This document shows, one piece after another, positions 37,811 to 47,099 of a stretch of 64,000 nucleotides of DNA. Under the pieces are notes generated by a model that ran no database searches, was not told the DNA's origin, and saw only the letters and a list, made by a program, of their open reading frames with translations. Source of the stretch: Zobellella endophytica (GTDB lineage Bacteria > Pseudomonadota > Gammaproteobacteria > Enterobacterales > Aeromonadaceae); NCBI RefSeq assembly GCF_003012775.1, contig NZ_PXYG01000001.1, positions 496,001 to 560,000 of the forward strand, read 5' to 3'. Made by a program: the position numbers and the translations under genes. Positions within the stretch are counted from its first letter, which is position 1. Every line of letters begins with the position of its first letter.

Positions 37811-38554
37811 CTACTGTACGGTCGGGACCTCGAGCCCGAGCTCGGCAAGCGACAGCTCCCGACACCACTGGGCCAGCAGGTCCTGTTGCCGGAGCTCGGC
37901 CAGCAGGGCGTCCAGGCCGGCCACTATGGCGTCGTCCTCACCCCTGGGCACGGCCAGCGCCTGCTCGATGAGCATGAAGTTTTCCTCCAGCAGCCGGAAG
38001 CCAGGCCGGGTGGCGGCCCATTGCCGCAATGGCCCGCGGATCCCCGCCGCCGCGTCCAGCCCCTGCTCCAGGAACAGCACCACGGCGCCCGGTGTGGTGG
38101 CGGCCCGGATCAGCTGCGCCTGTTGCAGGGTGCGGGAAAGGTGCAGGTCGTAGGCCGCGCCCCGGCCGACGGCGATGCGCATGCCGGGGCGGTCCAGCTG
38201 TTCATTGCTGTGGCAGGGGGAGTCCGCCGCCACCAGGTAACAGCCCTCTATCCGGGCGTAGGGGACGCTGTAGGCGATGGTCCGGGCGCGTTCGGGATCC
38301 CGGGCCAGGAATGCCAGGTCCCAGCGTTGCCGGCCGGCGTCGGCCACCACCTCGCCGGCGGCCCGGTAGGGCAGCAGATCCAGGGGCAGCTCGAGCCGTT
38401 CGGCCAGGTGACGGGCCAGCAGGACCGACAGCCCTCCGAGCTCGCCGTCGGTGCCCGCCTGCCGGGCCAGCATGGCGTTGCCCAGGTTGATGGCCACGCG
38501 CAGCCGGCCCGAAGGGGCGAGCCGTTGGCGGAGCAGGTGCAGTTCGGATTTCAT
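37811..38554 (-). CDS. Periplasmic-type amino acid-binding domain protein
   Basis: The 247-residue protein matches the SBP_bac_3 fold: GRLRVAINLGNAMLARQ, WDLAFLARDPERARTIAYSVPYARIEGCYLV and GMRIAVGRGAAYDLHL. No signal peptide is seen at the chosen ATG, which has GAGG upstream, so it may be cytoplasmic or its start may be misjudged. It is the last gene of the acnD-prpF-tctCBA group and 77 bases behind tctA. Its ligand is unknown; it might be a sensor domain for the transported acid. Confidence 0.75.
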   Translation of the reverse strand: MKSELHLLRQRLAPSGRLRVAINLGNAMLARQAGTDGELGGLSVLLARHLAERLELPLDLLPYRAAGEVVADAGRQRWDLAFLARDPERARTIAYSVPYARIEGCYLVAADSPCHSNEQLDRPGMRIAVGRGAAYDLHLSRTLQQAQLIRAATTPGAVVLFLEQGLDAAAGIRGPLRQWAATRPGFRLLEENFMLIEQALAVPRGEDDAIVAGLDALLAELRQQDLLAQWCRELSLAELGLEVPTVQ

Positions 38555-38631
38555 GGTGAATGGCCTCAGTGAAGGTAAAGAGGGGAACAAGCGTTCCCCT
38601 GTCGGATGGAGGCATGGGACGGCCTCCGGCG

Positions 38632-40161
38632 TCAATCGGTGATGGCGTCCGCCTGCGCCTTTGCCGACGCCATGCGCCGGCGCAGCAGGGGGCCAAGCAC
38701 GTAGGGCAGGAACAGACCGGCCATGACGACGGCCCAGATGCCGATGGAAATACTGCTGCTCCACAGAATACCCCAGTCTCCGTCGGAAATGGTCAGGGCA
38801 TGGCGGAGGCTCTTTTCCATTTCCGGGCCCAGCAGCATGCCGAGGATGATGGGCACCAGGGGAATATGCAGCTTGCGCAGCACATAGCCCATCAGCCCGA
38901 AACCGATCATGAAGTACAGATCCAGGGCGCTGCTGGTGAGCGCATAGATCCCCACCGAGGCGATCAGGGTTACCACCGGCATCAGGTACTTGGGCGGAAT
39001 GCTCAGCAGCTTGACGAATACCCCCACCATGGGAATGTTCAGCAGCAGCAGGATCAGGTTGCCGATAAAGAGTGCGGCAATGACTCCCCATACCAGATCC
39101 GCGTTCTGCACGAACAGCATGGGGCCCGGCTGGATGTTCAGCGACACCAGCATCGCCAGCAGCACGGCAGTGGTGCCGCTGCCGGGCACGCCCAGGGTCA
39201 GCATGGGCACCAGGGCACCGTTGGCGGCGGCGTTGTTGCCGGCTTCCGGCGCCGCTATGCCGCGGGGATCCCCTTCGCCGAACCTGCCCCTGGCGCCGAT
39301 CAGGCGTTTTTCGAGGGTGTAGCTGACAAAGCTGCCCAGCGAGGCGCCGGCCCCGGGCAGCACCCCGGAGATAAAGCCCAGCACCGAACCGCGCAGGCTG
39401 GTCGGAAGCACCTGCACGATGTCGGTCATGGTCAGCTTCAGCTTGTTGAGGCCCACCTTTTTCAGTCCTTCACCGGCGTGCTGTTCGATAAACAGCAGCA
39501 GTTCGCTGATGGCGAACAGCCCCACGATGGCGATGATGAAGTCGATGCCTTCGTACAGCTCCAGGATGTCGTAGGTATAGCGTTGGTTGCCGGTGGATAT
39601 ATCCACTCCTATGGTGGCGATCATCAGTCCCAGGCAGGCGGCAACCAGGGTCTTGAACTGATTCTTGCCGGTAATGCCGCCCAGGGTGGCGAAGGCCAGG
39701 GTGTACAGGGCGAAGTATTCCGCCGGGCCGAACTTCAGGGCGAATGTGGCCAGCCAGGGCGCCAGTATCACCAGGCCGACCATCGCCAGCAGGCTGCCGA
39801 TAAAGGAGGCGATGGCGGAGATGGCCAGGGCTTCCGCCGCCTTGCCCTTGAGCGCCATCGGGTGGCCATCCAGGCAGGTCATCATCGCCGGCTCGTCCCC
39901 GGGGATGTTGAGCAGGATGCTGGAGATGCGGCCACCGTACATGGCCCCGGCGTAAACCGAGGTCAGCATGATCAGCGAGGCTTCCGCCGATAGCCCGAGG
40001 CTGAAGGCCAGGGGGATGAGAATGGCCACCCCGTTGGCCGGGCCCAGCCCCGGCAGGGCGCCGATCAGGGTACCGAGCATGGCGCCGATCAGGGCGAACA
40101 TCAGGTGTTCCATGGTCAGGGCGACGGAAAACCCCTGTAACAGCAGGTTCAAGGTTTCCAT
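38632..40161 (-). CDS. tctA: Tripartite tricarboxylate transporter, large permease TctA
   Basis: The 509-residue membrane protein shows the TctA hallmarks: GTLIGALPGLGPANGVAILIPL near 35-56, GRISSILLNIPGDEPAMMTCLDGHPM, and GVLPGAGASLGSFVSYTLEKR. It forms the main channel of a TTT carrier with TctB and the binding protein TctC. The start overlaps the end of tctB by 13 bases, with GGAG before ATG. Confidence 0.95.
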   Translation of the reverse strand: METLNLLLQGFSVALTMEHLMFALIGAMLGTLIGALPGLGPANGVAILIPLAFSLGLSAEASLIMLTSVYAGAMYGGRISSILLNIPGDEPAMMTCLDGHPMALKGKAAEALAISAIASFIGSLLAMVGLVILAPWLATFALKFGPAEYFALYTLAFATLGGITGKNQFKTLVAACLGLMIATIGVDISTGNQRYTYDILELYEGIDFIIAIVGLFAISELLLFIEQHAGEGLKKVGLNKLKLTMTDIVQVLPTSLRGSVLGFISGVLPGAGASLGSFVSYTLEKRLIGARGRFGEGDPRGIAAPEAGNNAAANGALVPMLTLGVPGSGTTAVLLAMLVSLNIQPGPMLFVQNADLVWGVIAALFIGNLILLLLNIPMVGVFVKLLSIPPKYLMPVVTLIASVGIYALTSSALDLYFMIGFGLMGYVLRKLHIPLVPIILGMLLGPEMEKSLRHALTISDGDWGILWSSSISIGIWAVVMAGLFLPYVLGPLLRRRMASAKAQADAITD

Positions 40162-40601
40162 AAGTCGGACTCCAGAATGCCGGCGGGCAGGTGCAGCTCA
40201 AGCCCGAAGTTGAACAGAACAAATACTGCCACCGCGCTGCCGACCCCGGTGCCCAGGGACGCCAGGGGGCGGGCTCCCATCCTCCAGCACAGCATCGACA
40301 CCATCAGGGTGGTGGCCGGCACGAAGCCGGCCGGTTGCAGCAGCAGGGCGAACAGGGCCAGCACCACCAGCACGAACCCCAGCTCGGCCAGCATGGCGGG
40401 GCCGGGCCAGGGAGCGTCGGGATCGGGGCGGATCAGCAGGTAAAGGCTGCCTATACCCAGCAAAACGGAGAGCAGCAGGGGAAAGGTTTCCGGACCCACG
40501 GCCTCGGCTGCCCCGAAGGGCTCCGGAAAGTGCGCGGCCTCCCAGCCGTAAATCACGGCCAGGAGGAAGAGCAGGGTGCCGAGAATGCGGTCGCCCTTCA
40601 T
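40149..40601 (-). CDS. tctB: Tripartite tricarboxylate transporter, small permease TctB
   Basis: The 150-residue protein has four hydrophobic segments, as expected of TctB, beginning LGTLLFLLAVIYGWEAAHFP. It is the small membrane partner of TctA. ATG overlaps the tctC stop (ATGA) and its 3' end overlaps tctA, so all three are translationally coupled. Confidence 0.88.
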   Translation of the reverse strand: MKGDRILGTLLFLLAVIYGWEAAHFPEPFGAAEAVGPETFPLLLSVLLGIGSLYLLIRPDPDAPWPGPAMLAELGFVLVVLALFALLLQPAGFVPATTLMVSMLCWRMGARPLASLGTGVGSAVAVFVLFNFGLELHLPAGILESDLWKP

Positions 40602-41584
40602 TTTATCAACCCCACTTCCTTGGAAATGGCCTGGATCTCCGCCACCTGGTCACGAACATAGTCGGTAAAGGCCGGGCCGGATTTGTGGAAGGGGACCAGG
40701 CCGTTTTGCTCCATGATGGTCTTCCACTCATCGCTGGCATAGATCTTGTCCAGACTGCCGTTCCACCATTGGTAGGCCTCTTCCGAGACACCGGCCGGCA
40801 CATAGAAACCCCGCCAGTTGGGCGACACCGTGTCGATGTTCTGCTCCCTGGCGGTGGGGAACCGGTCCAGCGGGGCGGGTAGGCGCTCCTCGGACAAGAC
40901 CGCCAGTACCCTCAGGTCGCCGGACTCAATAAAGCCCATGGCTTCGGAGATGTCGCCGGTAAAGGCACCGATATGGCCGCCCACCACCTGGGTAATGGCC
41001 TCGGCTCCGCCGGCAAACGCCAGGTAGGTGATGCGGGACAGCCCTTCGACCTCGGCCTCTTTCGCCGCCATCAGCACCTTGAGGTGATCCCAGCCACCGG
41101 CGGCGCTGCCGCCGGCGAATTTGACGGCGGAGGGATCCTGCTGCAGGGCGGCCATCAGCTCGTTCAGGTTTTGGTAGGGCGAGTCCTTGGCCACGGCGAT
41201 CACGCCGTAATCGGCCCCCAGGGCGCCGACCCATTGCACCATGTCGTGATCCATGCCCGCGAACTGGCCCTGGGCCAGGCGGGTGGTGGTGGCGGTGCTG
41301 GCGGCGACGATCAGGGCATTGTCCTCGGCGCGTTTGGAAATGACGTGGGCGAAGGCCACGCCGCCGCCGGCACCGGTCATGTTGGTGGTCTGCATACTGC
41401 CTCTTACCAGACCCAGTTCGGCCATCAGCCTGCCCACGCTGCGGCAGGTGAAATCCCAGCCGCCGCCGGGGCCGGAGGGGGCGATGCAAGTGACCGAACG
41501 GCTCTGCTCGAAGGCCATGGCGCCCTGGCTTCCCAGGGTGATAAGGGTGGCACCGATCAGAGCGAAAATAGTAGTGCGTTTCAT
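40598..41584 (-). CDS. tctC: Tripartite tricarboxylate transporter, binding protein TctC
   Basis: This 328-residue protein has a signal peptide (FALIGATLITLGSQGAMA) and the Bug/TctC fold: VTCIAPSGPGGGWDFTCRSVG, NMTGAGGGVAFAHVI, VKFAGGSAAGGWDHLKVLMAA. It delivers the substrate to TctAB. Its position after acnD and prpF suggests a tricarboxylate ligand such as aconitate, citrate or a methyl derivative. A 230-base gap precedes it, which may hold an internal promoter; nothing else was recognised there. Confidence 0.93.
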   Translation of the reverse strand: MKRTTIFALIGATLITLGSQGAMAFEQSRSVTCIAPSGPGGGWDFTCRSVGRLMAELGLVRGSMQTTNMTGAGGGVAFAHVISKRAEDNALIVAASTATTTRLAQGQFAGMDHDMVQWVGALGADYGVIAVAKDSPYQNLNELMAALQQDPSAVKFAGGSAAGGWDHLKVLMAAKEAEVEGLSRITYLAFAGGAEAITQVVGGHIGAFTGDISEAMGFIESGDLRVLAVLSEERLPAPLDRFPTAREQNIDTVSPNWRGFYVPAGVSEEAYQWWNGSLDKIYASDEWKTIMEQNGLVPFHKSGPAFTDYVRDQVAEIQAISKEVGLIK

Positions 41585-41814
41585 AATTCAACCTCTGTAT
41601 GTGAATGGTTAACCTGGGCGTTGGGGTTATCCCTGCCCGTTAATGCATCTGTAGCGACGGCCTGTCATGTCATCTCCTTGTGTGGTTGAGTAATGAACCC
41701 GGGCGAAAGGTCGGGGCGGTTATCGTCCACCGCCCCGGGTCATCCGGCACCGGCATGATCGCGTCGGCTCTGTTGCCGTGGTTTCCGTTGTTGTTATTGA
41801 TTGAATGGTGCCCT

Positions 41815-42957
41815 TCAGACCAGCACCCAGCCTTCCATCAGGCGGCGGGCGCTGCGGCTCATGGTGACCTTTTCCACCGTCCAGTCGGCGCCCCGGGGCC
41901 GGACGGTGGCGCCCACCGCCATCAGCCCCGAAGGATGGCCGATGCGCAGCGGCTGGCCGCCGATAACCAGTTGGCCGGTGAGCCGCTGTACCAGGGTGCC
42001 CTCGACCCCGGCGGCGGCGGCCAGGGCCACTCCGCCGGTGCCGGTCATGGCGTGGTGCGCCTTGCCCATCGACAGGATGCGGGCGGTCAGATCGATGTCC
42101 GCCGCCGCCACCGGCTTGCCGCCGGCCCCCGGATAGGGCTGGGGGCGGGACACCCAGGCCAGCTTGGGGGTGTGGGGGCGCAGGCGGGTGGCCTCCTCGG
42201 CGCTGCCGGCCAGCCCCATCAGCACGGTGCAGTGGGCGCGGATCTGCTCGCAGCGGCGCAGCAGTTCGGCATCGCCGTTGATGGTGTCGGGCAGCTCGGC
42301 GCCGGTCAGGCCCAGGCTCTCGGCGGCGATGAAGATATGCGGGTTGCCGGCGTTGATCAGGGTGACCTCAACGGCGCCCAGCCCGGGGATGTCCACCCGC
42401 TCCAGGGCCCGGCCGGTGGGGAAGAGGCCGCCGGCGGCGTCGGCCGGATCGAGAAAGTCGAGCACGATTTCCGCGGCGGGAAAGGTCACCCCGTCCAGGT
42501 GGAAATCGCCGAGCTCCACCACCTCGCCGTCGCGCATCGGCACCCGGGCGACGATGCGCTTGCCGATGTTGGCCTGCCAGATCCGGACCTGGGCGATGCC
42601 GTTGGCGGGGGCCGGCACCAGGCCTTCGCGGATGGCGAAGGGGGCCACGGCGGAGGTGAGGTTGCCGCAGTTGCCGGACCAGTCGATCACCGGCCGGTGG
42701 ATGTCCACGGCGCCGAACAGGTAGTCCAGGTCGCAGTCGTCCCGGCTGGAGGGGCCGACCAGCACCACCTTGCTGGTGCTGGAGGTGGCGCCGCCCATGC
42801 CGTCCACCTGCTTGCCGTAGGGGTCGGGGCTGCCGAGCACCCGCAGCAGGAGGGCGTCGCGCCCGGCCGGATCCGCGGGCACCGCATCGGCACGGAAGAA
42901 GACGCCCTTGCTGGTGCCGCCGCGCATGTACACGGCCGGGATTTTACGTTGCAACAT
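41815..42957 (-). CDS. prpF: PrpF-family aconitate/methylaconitate isomerase
   Basis: The 380-residue protein is a PrpF. Lys63 in GGATSSTSKVV and Cys97 in SGNCGNLTS correspond to the catalytic pair K73/C107 known in Shewanella PrpF, with identical spacing. It shifts the double bond in 2-methylaconitate and can isomerise trans- to cis-aconitate. It lies 25 bases behind acnD, in the usual AcnD-PrpF pairing. Confidence 0.93.
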   Translation of the reverse strand: MLQRKIPAVYMRGGTSKGVFFRADAVPADPAGRDALLLRVLGSPDPYGKQVDGMGGATSSTSKVVLVGPSSRDDCDLDYLFGAVDIHRPVIDWSGNCGNLTSAVAPFAIREGLVPAPANGIAQVRIWQANIGKRIVARVPMRDGEVVELGDFHLDGVTFPAAEIVLDFLDPADAAGGLFPTGRALERVDIPGLGAVEVTLINAGNPHIFIAAESLGLTGAELPDTINGDAELLRRCEQIRAHCTVLMGLAGSAEEATRLRPHTPKLAWVSRPQPYPGAGGKPVAAADIDLTARILSMGKAHHAMTGTGGVALAAAAGVEGTLVQRLTGQLVIGGQPLRIGHPSGLMAVGATVRPRGADWTVEKVTMSRSARRLMEGWVLV

Positions 42958-42982
42958 GTTGAATCTCCTTGTGTCTTGATGG

Positions 42983-45565
42983 TCAGGCCGGGAGGTAGCC
43001 GGCGAGCAGGGCGGGCAGCAGGCCGCCGTGGCGGAAGTAGCGGATCTCCTCCTCCGTATCCAACCGGCAGCGCACCGCGATGGCGCGGTGGTTGCCGCCG
43101 GCGTCGGCGAGGGTCAGGGTCAGGCGCTGCCCGGGGCGCGGGGCCGCATCCAGGCCGGCCAGGGTGAAGGTCTCCTCGCCGGTCAGCGCCAGGCTGTGGC
43201 GGCTCTGCCCCTCCTCGAACTGCAGCGGCAGTATGCCCATGCCGGCCAGGTTGGCGCGGTGGATGCGCTCGAAGCTCTCGGCCAGCACCACCCGCACCCC
43301 CAGCAGGCGGGGTCCCTTGGCCGCCCAGTCCCGCGACGAGCCGCTGCCGTATTCCCTGCCGGCGATCACCAGCAGCGGCTGGCGGCGGGCCAGGTAGGCC
43401 CGGGCCGCGGTGAAGATGGTGGTGAGGGTGTTGTCCGGCAGCAGTCGGGTATAGGGGCCCTCGCGGCCGTCGGGGCAGAGCTCGTTCAGCAGCCGGGGAT
43501 TGGCGAAGGTGGCGCGCTGGGCCGCCTCGTGGTTGCCGCGGCGGGTGCCGTAGGAGTTGAACTCCGCCTCGCCGATGCCCCGCTCCAGCAGGTAGCGCCC
43601 CGCGTCGCAGCCGGGCAGGATGGCGCCGGAGGGCGAGATGTGATCGGTGGTGATGTGATCGCCGAGCATGGCCAGCACCCGCATGTCGCGCAGATCCCGT
43701 TGCTGGCTGCCGGCCCCGAGTTCGCTGGACCAGTAGGGCGGTCGGCGGATGTAGGTGCTGTCGGCCGCCCAGGGATAGCGCGCCGGTACCGCGGCCGCCC
43801 GGGTGGACTGGCCTGCGGCCGGCGGCTGGTAGGCCTGGATGAACAGCTCGGCGTTGAGGCAGCGGGCCTCGATGGCGGCCACCTCGTCGTCGGCGGGCCA
43901 GAGCTCGCGCAGGTACACCGGCCTGCCGTCCGCGTCCCGGCACAGGGGATCCCGCTCGGGATCAAGCTGGGTGGTGCCCGCCAGCGTATAGGCCACGATC
44001 AGCGGCGGCGACATGATGAACACCTCCCGCGCCAGGGGATGGACCCGGCCGGCGAAGTTGCGGTTGCCGGAGGTGACGGCCGCCACCTGCAGCTGCCGGC
44101 GGCGGATTTCTTCTTCCACTTCGCGGCTGGCCAAGGGGCCGGACATGCCGTTGCAGGTCATGCAGCCGTAGCCGACCAGGTTGAAGCCGAGCTCGTCCAG
44201 GGCGGTGTTCAGCCCCGCCGCCTTCAGGTAGTCGGTCACCACCCGCGAGCCGGGGGCGAAGGAGGTCTTGACCCAGGGGGCCGAGCTCAGGCCCCGGGCC
44301 CGGGCGTTGCGGGCCAGCAGGGCGGCGCTGATCACCGCCCGCGGGTTGGAGGTATTGGTGCAGCTGGTGATGGCGGCGATGACCACGGCGCCGTCCTGCA
44401 GGCCGCTGGCCGGGGGGGCGGCGATGTCCCGTCGGCCCAGCGGGATGTGCTGGTGGGGCTGCAGGGGGCCGGCGATGGCCCGCCGCACCGAGCCCAGATC
44501 CAGGGTGACCACCCGGTCGTAGCGCACCCGCTCCAGGCTGTCGGCCCACAGGCCCTGGCGGCGGGCATAGTGCTCGGCAAGCGCGCAGCACTCGGGGTCC
44601 CGGCCGGTCATGCGCAGGTAGTCGATGCTGCGCCGGTCGAGGGGAAAGAGCGCGGCGGTGGAGCCGAACTCCGGAGCCATGTTCGACAGGGTGGCCCGGT
44701 CCGCCAGCGAGAGCTGCGCCACGCCGGGGCCGAAGAATTCCAGCAGGGCCCCGATCACCCCTTCCCGGCGCAGGGTTTCGGTCAGGGCCAGGGCGATGTC
44801 GGTGGCGATGTAGTCGGCGGGCGGCTCGCCCTCGAGGCGGATGCCGACGATGTCGGGCAGGCGCAGGGTGAGGGACTTGCCCAGCATGGCCGCCTCCGCC
44901 TCGATGCCGCCCACGCCCCAGCCCAGCACACCGATGGCGTTGATCATGGTGGTGTGGCTGTCGGTGCCCACCAGGGTGTCCGGGTAGGCGAGCACGCCGC
45001 CGTCGGGCATCGGCTCGGCGACGATGGCCGGGGTGAGCCGCTCCAGGTTGACTTGGTGGAGGATGCCGTTGCCGGAGGGAATGATGGACAGGTTGTCGAA
45101 CGCCTGGTTGCACCAGTCCAGAAAGGCGAAGCGCTCGCGGTTCTTGACCTGCTCGATGTCCATGTTGGCGGCCATGGCGCCGTCGCTACCCCAGTGGTCG
45201 ACGTTCACCGAGTGATCCACCACCAGGTGGGTGGGGATGACCGGGTTGACCCTGGTCGGGTCGCCGCCGCCCTCGGCCACCGCGTCGCGCAGCCCGGCCA
45301 GATCCACCAGCGCCGGGGTGCCCAGCAGATCTTGCAGCACGACCCGGGCCGGCCGGAAGGGGAGGTCGACGTCCCGGGCCCGGGCGGCGATGGCGCCGAG
45401 CAGGGCGTCGGCCTCGTCGCCGGCGGTTCTCATCACGTTCTCGGCCAGCACCCGCAGGCTGTAGGGCAGGGTGCCCGGCTCCAGCCCCAGTCGCTCCAGG
45501 CGCGCGGCCACATCATGAAAGCGATAGCGGCGCTCCCCGACCTGCAGTTCCGACATCTCGTGCAT
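42983..45565 (-). CDS. acnD: AcnD-type Fe/S 2-methylcitrate dehydratase (aconitase family)
   Basis: The protein of about 860 residues is an aconitase-superfamily enzyme. Cluster cysteines are visible in ITSCTNTSNP and YGCMTCNGMSG. Substrate and domain motifs include HQVNLERLTP, GTDSHTTMINAIGVLGWGVGG and AGREYGSGSSRDWAAKGP. AcnD acts on 2-methylcitrate with PrpF, and its pairing with prpF separates it from general AcnA. ATG 45565 has GAGGGAGAG upstream; an earlier ATG at 45580 is possible. prpB and prpC are absent from the locus. Confidence 0.92.
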   Translation of the reverse strand: MHEMSELQVGERRYRFHDVAARLERLGLEPGTLPYSLRVLAENVMRTAGDEADALLGAIAARARDVDLPFRPARVVLQDLLGTPALVDLAGLRDAVAEGGGDPTRVNPVIPTHLVVDHSVNVDHWGSDGAMAANMDIEQVKNRERFAFLDWCNQAFDNLSIIPSGNGILHQVNLERLTPAIVAEPMPDGGVLAYPDTLVGTDSHTTMINAIGVLGWGVGGIEAEAAMLGKSLTLRLPDIVGIRLEGEPPADYIATDIALALTETLRREGVIGALLEFFGPGVAQLSLADRATLSNMAPEFGSTAALFPLDRRSIDYLRMTGRDPECCALAEHYARRQGLWADSLERVRYDRVVTLDLGSVRRAIAGPLQPHQHIPLGRRDIAAPPASGLQDGAVVIAAITSCTNTSNPRAVISAALLARNARARGLSSAPWVKTSFAPGSRVVTDYLKAAGLNTALDELGFNLVGYGCMTCNGMSGPLASREVEEEIRRRQLQVAAVTSGNRNFAGRVHPLAREVFIMSPPLIVAYTLAGTTQLDPERDPLCRDADGRPVYLRELWPADDEVAAIEARCLNAELFIQAYQPPAAGQSTRAAAVPARYPWAADSTYIRRPPYWSSELGAGSQQRDLRDMRVLAMLGDHITTDHISPSGAILPGCDAGRYLLERGIGEAEFNSYGTRRGNHEAAQRATFANPRLLNELCPDGREGPYTRLLPDNTLTTIFTAARAYLARRQPLLVIAGREYGSGSSRDWAAKGPRLLGVRVVLAESFERIHRANLAGMGILPLQFEEGQSRHSLALTGEETFTLAGLDAAPRPGQRLTLTLADAGGNHRAIAVRCRLDTEEEIRYFRHGGLLPALLAGYLPA

Positions 45566-45602
45566 CTTCCTCTCCCTCATTGCGGTATCTGTCGATAAGC
45601 TG

Positions 45603-45634
45603 AAATTGCACTAAATTTTAAATTTGTGCAATTT
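45603..45634. promoter_or_regulatory. Operator 1 of the acnD/GntR divergent promoter region
   Basis: AAATTGCAC (45603-45611) and GTGCAATTT (45626-45634) are perfect inverted arms 14 bases apart, about 40 bases upstream of acnD. The AT-rich spacer is similar to that in operator 2. The divergent GntR protein is the likely ligand. Confidence 0.7.
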
Positions 45635-45677
45635 TATGATGGGTGAAATTCACAAGTTGAGATGGGGATCTCATTTG

Positions 45678-45703
45678 TTGCACTGATTATTAATTTTGTG
45701 CAA
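45678..45703. promoter_or_regulatory. Operator 2 of the acnD/GntR divergent promoter region
   Basis: TTGCAC (45678-45683) and GTGCAA (45698-45703) are separated by 14 bases, exactly as in operator 1, with centres 72 bases apart. The shared design supports binding by one dimeric regulator at both sites. Confidence 0.7.
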
Positions 45704-45862
45704 TCTTGGTGGGCGTGCCCCGGCAGCACCCGCCGGGGGTTTTCAACACCTTGTTTCTGCTGCGCTTATCATGAAGCAAGGGCTGCCGGGGCGGCGGCGG
45801 GGTTTATTCGGCGGCCCGGTGTGTGATAATCGATGTCTTCTTCGAATGTAACGGGAATCGCC

Positions 45863-46783
45863 ATGGCCGCTCCGGTCGACAACCTTGCACTGACTGCGAA
45901 AATGACACCACTGCAACAACGCACGGTACGGGAACTGGTGCTGCATATCCGCCAGGAGCGTTACCCCGCCGGCCACCACCTCAAGGCCAGCTTCCTGGCG
46001 GAGCAGCTGGGGGTATCCCGCTCGCCGGTGAACGCGGCGCTGGCCCACCTGGCCGAGCTGGGGGTGCTGGAGCACGACCGGAACCGGGGCTTTTTTCTGC
46101 GCTGCCCGGCCGACGAGCTGGACAGCGCGCTGGTGGCCCTGGTCGGCGGCTCGGAAGATCCGCTCTACCAGCGCATCGTCGATCTGCGCCTGGCGCGGCA
46201 GCTGCCCGACAAGGTGCTGGAGTCGGATCTGATGCGCCTGCTCGATACCAGCCGGGCCAACCTGGGCCGGGTGCTGTCGCGCATTCAGGAAGAGGGCTGG
46301 ATCGAGCGCCGGGCGGGGCAGGGGTGGGAATTTTTGTCGCTGATCGACTCCCGCCAGGCCTACGAGGAGTCTTACTATTACCGGCTGGCGCTGGAGCCGG
46401 CCGCCCTGCTGAGCCCTGACTTCAGGGCGGACCCCGCCGAGCTGGCGGAGTGCCTGCGCCAGCAGGAGTTCATCGCCGAGTCCGGCTACCTCAGCATGAC
46501 GCCCTTCGAGCTGTTCGAGGCCAACAGCCATTTCCACGAAACCCTGGCGCTGTGGTCCCACAACCGTTTTATCCACCAGTCGCTGGTGCGGCTGGATCAG
46601 CTGCGCCGGCTGGTGGAATACCGCCAGGCGGCGCGCCGGGCCCCCCGGCGGGAGCAGGCGCTGGAGCACATCGCCATACTGCAGTGCATCGCCGGCGGCG
46701 AGCTGGTCGAGGCCGCCGCCCTGATGCGCCGCCACCTCAACCAGGCCCTGAGGGCGAAGCGGGAATTCCGGCTGGAGCCCTAA
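45863..46783 (+). CDS. GntR-family regulator with two winged helices and FCD domain
   Basis: From ATG 45863 (GGGA upstream) the protein has 306 residues; ATG 45833 would add ten. The first winged helix is LRQERYPAGHHLKAS-like text at about 25-80 (FLAEQLGVSRSPVNAALAHL, LGVLEHDRNRGFFL). A second lies at about 110-165 (VLESDLMRLLDTSRANLGRVL, EEGWIERRAGQGWEF). An FCD-type helical effector domain with ESYYYRLALEPAAL and FHETLALWSHNRFIHQSL follows. It is divergent from acnD and should control the tricarboxylate operon through the paired operators. Confidence 0.88.
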   Translation: MAAPVDNLALTAKMTPLQQRTVRELVLHIRQERYPAGHHLKASFLAEQLGVSRSPVNAALAHLAELGVLEHDRNRGFFLRCPADELDSALVALVGGSEDPLYQRIVDLRLARQLPDKVLESDLMRLLDTSRANLGRVLSRIQEEGWIERRAGQGWEFLSLIDSRQAYEESYYYRLALEPAALLSPDFRADPAELAECLRQQEFIAESGYLSMTPFELFEANSHFHETLALWSHNRFIHQSLVRLDQLRRLVEYRQAARRAPRREQALEHIAILQCIAGGELVEAAALMRRHLNQALRAKREFRLEP

Positions 46784-46818
46784 AGCGCCATCTCGTTTGA
46801 AACTGAGACAGTGATGAT

Positions 46819-46881
46819 TGGAGCGCAGGCGGCCCGCCTGCCTTCCCGCACAGCGCGAACCCCCGGCCTGGAAAGCAATGC
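46819..46881. repeat. GC-rich palindromic repeat (family 3), copy 1
   Basis: The sequence starts TGGAGCGCAGGCGGCCCGCC and holds the hairpin GCAGGCGG-C-CCGCCTGC, followed by a CTTCCCGCACAGCGCGAACC segment. It is nearly identical for about 60 bases to the copy at 47,100. The two flank a small Lrp remnant in direct orientation. Confidence 0.75.
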
Positions 46882-46965
46882 TTCAACCCCGGGCATACCC
46901 CCTATGCCGACGGGCCGCCCGCGCCCCATTCGGTCACAGGTGCTCTTAGAAGGCATGCCCGGCCA

Positions 46966-47097
46966 TCAAACCGGCAGCGCTGGGGTCAGCTTGATTTTCT
47001 GCATGGGGATCTCGGTTTTCACACTCTGCACTCCCTTTATCCGGGTAAAGTGTTCTATCTGGAAACGGCGGTAGTGTTTACGTGGCACAAACCTGCT
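46966..47097 (-). pseudogene. Lrp/AsnC-family regulator remnant (C-terminal end)
   Basis: Leftward translation gives KHYRRFQIEHFTRIKGVQSV continuing with KTEIPMQKIKLTPALPV and a stop at 46966. This fits the last strand-helix part of the Lrp/AsnC effector domain, which commonly ends with LPV or LPL. Only about 40 residues remain, cut off at the second family-3 repeat. The rest of the gene has been lost. Confidence 0.65.
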
Positions 47098-47099
47098 CC

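Noticed and set aside
43028-45598. 856-codon open frame antisense to acnD
   Set aside because: AcnD motifs are all on the other strand; this frame has no recognisable domain.
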